From Paludibacteraceae bacterium (GTDB taxonomy: Bacteria; Bacteroidota; Bacteroidia; Bacteroidales; Paludibacteraceae): a DNA stretch of 19,741 nt. The DNA lies in NCBI GenBank assembly GCA_947445425.1, contig CANFFA010000005.1:1-19741 (forward strand). Direction: 5' to 3'. Below, one piece after another: positions 16,876 through 19,741 of this stretch (position 1 is the stretch's first letter; each line of letters opens with the position of its first letter). The translations under genes were made by a program, and so were the position numbers. The notes beneath the pieces are model-generated. The model ran no database searches, was not told the origin of the DNA, and saw only the letters and a list, made by a program, of their open reading frames with translations.

Positions 16876-18192
16876 ATGAATCTTTTTTGGAAAAAATTAT
16901 TTGGTGGACTTACACCAACCGCTAAACTCGAAAAGAATGAGGCAGAGCTGATTGAAGCCATGGAACGTTATGATAAAATTGAGAAGTCACCTCAACTTAT
17001 TGAGTATAATAAGCTATTTCATATCGTAAAATCTGCTGCTTTTCAGGAGAATAGAAATACCTTGAAAAATAGGAAATACAAAGATACGGAGGAGTACCAA
17101 AACAAGCACAAATACGAAAAATTACACAATTTAAGTGATATCAAACTCTATTTTGAAGTTTTGAATTCGCCCGAATTGGCACAATACTTAGCATTTGAAG
17201 CAACACCTGCCTTTGAAGATCTAGGGGATGATAAAAGGGTTGCTGCATCAGAGAGCTTACGAAAGTTTAAAGCCTTTAAGCATTCTAAACCCTATAAAAC
17301 TTATGTTCGCTTTCACGACTCCTTTATCATTCAGGAATACGAAAAACTTAAAGCAAAGATTTCAACTCCTGAATTTGTTAAAGCAAACGAATTTTGGGCC
17401 AATCAGGAGCGTTGGCACACAACGCCTGAGTATCAAACAGAATTGCAATTTTATAAATTAGCCGACCATCCAGACATAGCATTTTATGTGAAAGAGAAGC
17501 CAGAAAGATTTAAAAATTACCGTAATGTGAAACTGACTTTTGTTGATGATTTTGATGCCAAATCAATCTCAGAAAAGTCATGGAATTTCGGTTTTTACTA
17601 TAAGAATCCAAAGCTTATCAAGCAACACTCTTTTTCTAATGAAAAGCAAGCAAATAGTGGCGGTAAAAACGCAAGTTTAACAACAAGTCACCTAAAAATT
17701 GAGACCAAAGAAGAAAAATTAAATGCCGTGGCATGGCATAGTAAACAAGGTTTTCTCAATAAGGATTTTAATTTTACTTCGGACATCGTTCAATCTGCAG
17801 AAAAGTTTCAACAAAAATATGGGATTTTTCGTGCTAAAATTAGGTGTGTTGGCCCTATCCATCATGCTTTTTGGTTGGGCTCTGATGAGAAATTGCCAAT
17901 GGTAAATATTTTTCATTTTGATGGAAAGTCCATTACGATGGGCAATGCTAATAAGGATAAAGTAGATGGTATTAAAGTAAATGGTATTAATCCTTCCGAA
18001 TACTATATATATTCACTGATGTGGACAGAGAAAGAGTTGATTTGGATGATTAATAATTTAGAAGTTTATCGAACAGCAACGAATATTCCAAAAAAAGAAA
18101 TGTATCTAGCATTCAACTCATTCATTTCAGAAAAACAAAAAGCTAGTCCTGGTACGTTAGAGATTGACTGGGTGAGGGTATACACAACATAA
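16876..18192 (+). CDS. GH16-like fold protein with degenerate active site and N-terminal helical repeats
   Basis: The C-terminal half (about residues 220-438) follows the beta-jelly-roll pattern of glycoside hydrolase family 16: YGIFRAKIRCVGPIHHAFWLG (315-335), SLMWTEKELIWMINNLEVYR (380-399) and the closing LEIDWVRVY (428-436). Active members carry ExDxxE at the position held here by M342-V-N344-I-F-H347, so both carboxylates and the assisting Asp are gone. Retaining-hydrolase activity by the known mechanism is therefore unlikely; a carbohydrate-binding or structural role is an inference. Residues 38-213 are charged, aromatic-rich and probably helical, with about three degenerate repeats. There is no signal peptide or membrane segment, so the protein appears cytoplasmic, which is odd for GH16. 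It sits between a LOG-family gene and kdsA-kdsC with gaps of about 55 bp. Confidence 0.75.
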   Translation: MNLFWKKLFGGLTPTAKLEKNEAELIEAMERYDKIEKSPQLIEYNKLFHIVKSAAFQENRNTLKNRKYKDTEEYQNKHKYEKLHNLSDIKLYFEVLNSPELAQYLAFEATPAFEDLGDDKRVAASESLRKFKAFKHSKPYKTYVRFHDSFIIQEYEKLKAKISTPEFVKANEFWANQERWHTTPEYQTELQFYKLADHPDIAFYVKEKPERFKNYRNVKLTFVDDFDAKSISEKSWNFGFYYKNPKLIKQHSFSNEKQANSGGKNASLTTSHLKIETKEEKLNAVAWHSKQGFLNKDFNFTSDIVQSAEKFQQKYGIFRAKIRCVGPIHHAFWLGSDEKLPMVNIFHFDGKSITMGNANKDKVDGIKVNGINPSEYYIYSLMWTEKELIWMINNLEVYRTATNIPKKEMYLAFNSFISEKQKASPGTLEIDWVRVYTT

Positions 18193-18210
18193 TTTGCTTT
18201 TTATCAAAAT

Positions 18211-18238
18211 GTGAATTGTGAATTATAAATTATGAATT
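18211..18238 (+). repeat. 7-bp tandem array (RTGAATT) before kdsA-kdsC
   Basis: Four adjacent heptamers, GTGAATT, GTGAATT, ATAAATT and ATGAATT, end 9 bp before the start codon. This is the clearest array in the window and the reverse complement of the AATTCNN array after galK. Confidence 0.75.
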
Positions 18239-18247
18239 ATCTTAACA

Positions 18248-19660
18248 ATGCTTGAAACAAAAAAAATAAACGTTCTCGATCAATTTTATATCGGTGGAAA
18301 CAGTCGATTTGTATTAATTGCTGGTCCATGTGCCATCGAGTCTGAAGAGATGACTTTAGAAGTCGCCTCTAAATTAAAAGAGATCTGTCAGGAACTCAAT
18401 ATACATCTCATTTTTAAATCCTCCTTTGACAAAGCCAATCGTTCTTCTGTAAAATCCCCTCGTGGTGTTGGAATTAAACGTGGATTGGAGATACTTCAAA
18501 AGGTAAAGACTGAGCTGAATTTACCCATCGTTACTGATGTTCACGAAAACTGGCAATGTGCAGAGGTGGCAAAAGTTGCCGATATGATCCAAATTCCAGC
18601 TTTCCTTTCTCGTCAAACGGATTTGTTAGTGGCTGCGGCCAGTACAGGTAAAATTGTCAATGTAAAAAAAGGGCAATTTATGGCACCATGGGACATGAAA
18701 AATGTTGTAGATAAACTTCGTGACTCCGGTAATGAGAATATCTGTTTGTGTGAACGCGGAACTAGTTTTGGCTACAATAATTTAATTGTAGACATGACTG
18801 GTTTGGTAGAAATGCGATCTTATGGCTACCCTGTTGTGTTCGATGCCACTCATGCAGTGCAAAAGCCCGGAGGTCAAGGTACAACAACGGGTGGTAATCG
18901 TGAAATGGTTCCTTATTTGATGCGTGCTGCATTGGCTGTCGGAGTTGATGCAATTTTTGCTGAGGTACATCCAGATCCTGAACATGCATTTTCTGATGGC
19001 CCGAACCAAATCCATTTATCCAATATTCGTGAGATTTTAATACAAGCCATTGCGATTGATAATGTGATAAAAAATATTTCATCAGATTGCTCTAGTAGAG
19101 ACGAGGCGTGCCTCGTCTCAAACGCTAAACCAACACATACTGTTAAAGACGCTGCATGCAGCGTCTCTACAAATCAGATCGCACAAATCAAATTATTTCT
19201 AACCGATGTAGATGGTGTACTAACCGATGCCGGTATGTATTACACCGAAAGTGGCGATGAAATGAAGAAATTTAATACCCATGATGGCATGGGATTACAG
19301 TTAATTCGTTCAAAAGGCATTAAAACAGGTATCATCACCTCTGAGAATACAATGATGGTAGAACGTCGTTTTCAGAAGTTGAAACTGGACTATTTATTCC
19401 AAGGTAAACGGGAAGGTGGTAAATTATCTTCTGCATTGGAAATTTGTGAGAAAGAAGGTATTTCAATAAAAGAAGTGGCGTATATCGGTGATGATATTAA
19501 TTGTTTTGATTTGCTTTCTGCTGTTGGATTAGCTGCTTGTCCTGCCAATGCTTTGGATGCAGTGAAAAATATCCCCAATATTATACAACTCTCTAAAAAG
19601 GGAGGTGAAGGTTGTGTAAGGGAATTTGTCGAGAAGATTATTCGAGATTTGAAGATTTGA
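18248..19660 (+). CDS. kdsA-kdsC: Fused Kdo-8-phosphate synthase and Kdo-8-phosphate phosphatase (KdsA-KdsC)
   Basis: A 470-residue bifunctional protein for two consecutive steps of Kdo synthesis for LPS. Residues 1 to about 278 are KdsA, condensing arabinose 5-phosphate with PEP: AGPCAIES (25-32), KSSFDKANRSS (57-67), NVKKGQFMAPWDM (138-150), CERGTSFGYNN and FDATHAVQKPGG. C28, H202, E239 and D250 fit the metal ligands of the metal-dependent (Aquifex-type) class. Residues 312-470 are KdsC, a HAD-family phosphatase: DVDGVLTD with nucleophile D320 and acid D322, IITSEN (S365), K389/K392 region, and GDD (D415, D416). The linker (about 283-308) is encoded by a 76-bp palindrome-rich repeat element. 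Both halves look complete. KdsA and KdsC are usually separate genes. Confidence 0.93.
   Translation: MLETKKINVLDQFYIGGNSRFVLIAGPCAIESEEMTLEVASKLKEICQELNIHLIFKSSFDKANRSSVKSPRGVGIKRGLEILQKVKTELNLPIVTDVHENWQCAEVAKVADMIQIPAFLSRQTDLLVAAASTGKIVNVKKGQFMAPWDMKNVVDKLRDSGNENICLCERGTSFGYNNLIVDMTGLVEMRSYGYPVVFDATHAVQKPGGQGTTTGGNREMVPYLMRAALAVGVDAIFAEVHPDPEHAFSDGPNQIHLSNIREILIQAIAIDNVIKNISSDCSSRDEACLVSNAKPTHTVKDAACSVSTNQIAQIKLFLTDVDGVLTDAGMYYTESGDEMKKFNTHDGMGLQLIRSKGIKTGIITSENTMMVERRFQKLKLDYLFQGKREGGKLSSALEICEKEGISIKEVAYIGDDINCFDLLSAVGLAACPANALDAVKNIPNIIQLSKKGGEGCVREFVEKIIRDLKI
19095..19170 (+). repeat. Palindromic repeat element inside the kdsA-kdsC linker
   Basis: A 76-bp unit is bounded by 9-bp inverted ends (GTAGAGACG at 19095-19103, CGTCTCTAC at 19162-19170). 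Inside are a 10-bp inverted repeat with a 2-bp spacer (GAGACGAGGC at 19098-19107, GCCTCGTCTC at 19110-19119) and a perfect 20-bp palindrome (19147-19166). A 27-bp AC-rich spacer separates them. GTAGAGACG palindromes are, from memory, a recurrent intergenic family in Bacteroidota and cyanobacteria. The element is read through in frame, coding residues 283-308. Confidence 0.8.
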
Positions 19661-19677
19661 AAAGGAGGGGAGTCAGC

Positions 19678-19712
19678 CATTATTTGTTAAGTATTCATTG
19701 TTAATTATTTAG
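19678..19712 (+). repeat. Degenerate 7-bp-period array after kdsA-kdsC
   Basis: CATTATT, TGTTAAG, TATTCAT, TGTTAAT and TATTTAG follow one another. The second and fourth differ by one base, and the third and fifth are alike. It shares GTTAATTATT with the array before the MazG-like gene. Confidence 0.5.
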
Positions 19713-19715
19713 GTC

Positions 19716-19741
19716 GTGGATTTCATAAAACGCAGTAAAGA
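19716..19741 (+). CDS. Possible start of a next gene, cut by the window edge
   Basis: A GTG at 19716 opens a frame reading M-D-F-I-K-R-S-K to the edge. It is placed 55 bp after the kdsA-kdsC stop and directly after a heptamer array, the same arrangement as the MazG-like and kdsA-kdsC starts. Eight residues are too few to name a product. Confidence 0.3.

Noticed and set aside
19095..19170. CRISPR array or Rho-independent terminator reading of the palindromes
   Set aside because: There is no repeat-spacer periodicity, and the palindromes lie inside an intact open frame without a T-run.
19661..19668. AAAGGAGG, a perfect Shine-Dalgarno match after kdsA-kdsC
   Set aside because: No start codon lies at suitable spacing, and the other genes here do not use Shine-Dalgarno sequences, so it is probably chance.

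Overview
This window looks like chromosomal DNA of a Bacteroidota bacterium, most likely from the Sphingobacteriales (Sphingobacterium/Pedobacter-like). The DNA is AT-rich. Several intergenic regions carry Bacteroidota-type -7 elements (TAnnTTTG). Shine-Dalgarno sequences are essentially absent before start codons. One small secreted protein ends in a type IX secretion (Por) sorting domain. The genus is an inference from gene content and style, not a database match.

Layout. Positions 2-1813 (+) hold the C-terminal half of a very large protein that resembles PPi-type PEP carboxykinase. It ends at a pair of hairpins that separates it from a convergent minus-strand block. That block, read right to left, is purB (8350-7007), a terminator, an MsbA-like ABC exporter (6897-5059), an RluF-type pseudouridine synthase (4947-3991) and an LTA-synthase-family membrane phosphotransferase (3969-1921). 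A divergent promoter region (8351-8639) separates purB from the plus-strand genes psd (phosphatidylserine decarboxylase), a MazG-like NTP pyrophosphohydrolase overlapping deoC by 4 bp, galK, and galM. A bidirectional terminator (13436-13473) separates galM from the convergent small T9SS-cargo gene (13971-13489). The last plus-strand block is gyrB, a LOG-family protein, a GH16-like protein with a degenerate active site, and a kdsA-kdsC gene fusion. A possible next gene begins at the right edge.

How the genes fit together. Several concern the envelope: psd (phosphatidylethanolamine), the MsbA-like exporter (lipid A or related lipid flipping), the LTA-synthase-like enzyme (headgroup transfer outside the cytoplasmic membrane) and KdsA-KdsC (Kdo for LPS). 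Others are central or nucleotide metabolism (PEPCK-like, purB, MazG-like/deoC, galK/galM, LOG) and information processing (gyrB, rluF).

The most unusual points are three. First, a 76-bp element with GTAGAGACG inverted ends and two internal palindromes forms the in-frame linker of the KdsA-KdsC fusion. Second, a signal-less GH16-fold protein has all three catalytic acidic residues replaced and an N-terminal module of about three degenerate 60-residue repeats. Third, short arrays with a 7-bp period recur in at least five intergenic gaps, and one of them has become part of the galK terminator stem.
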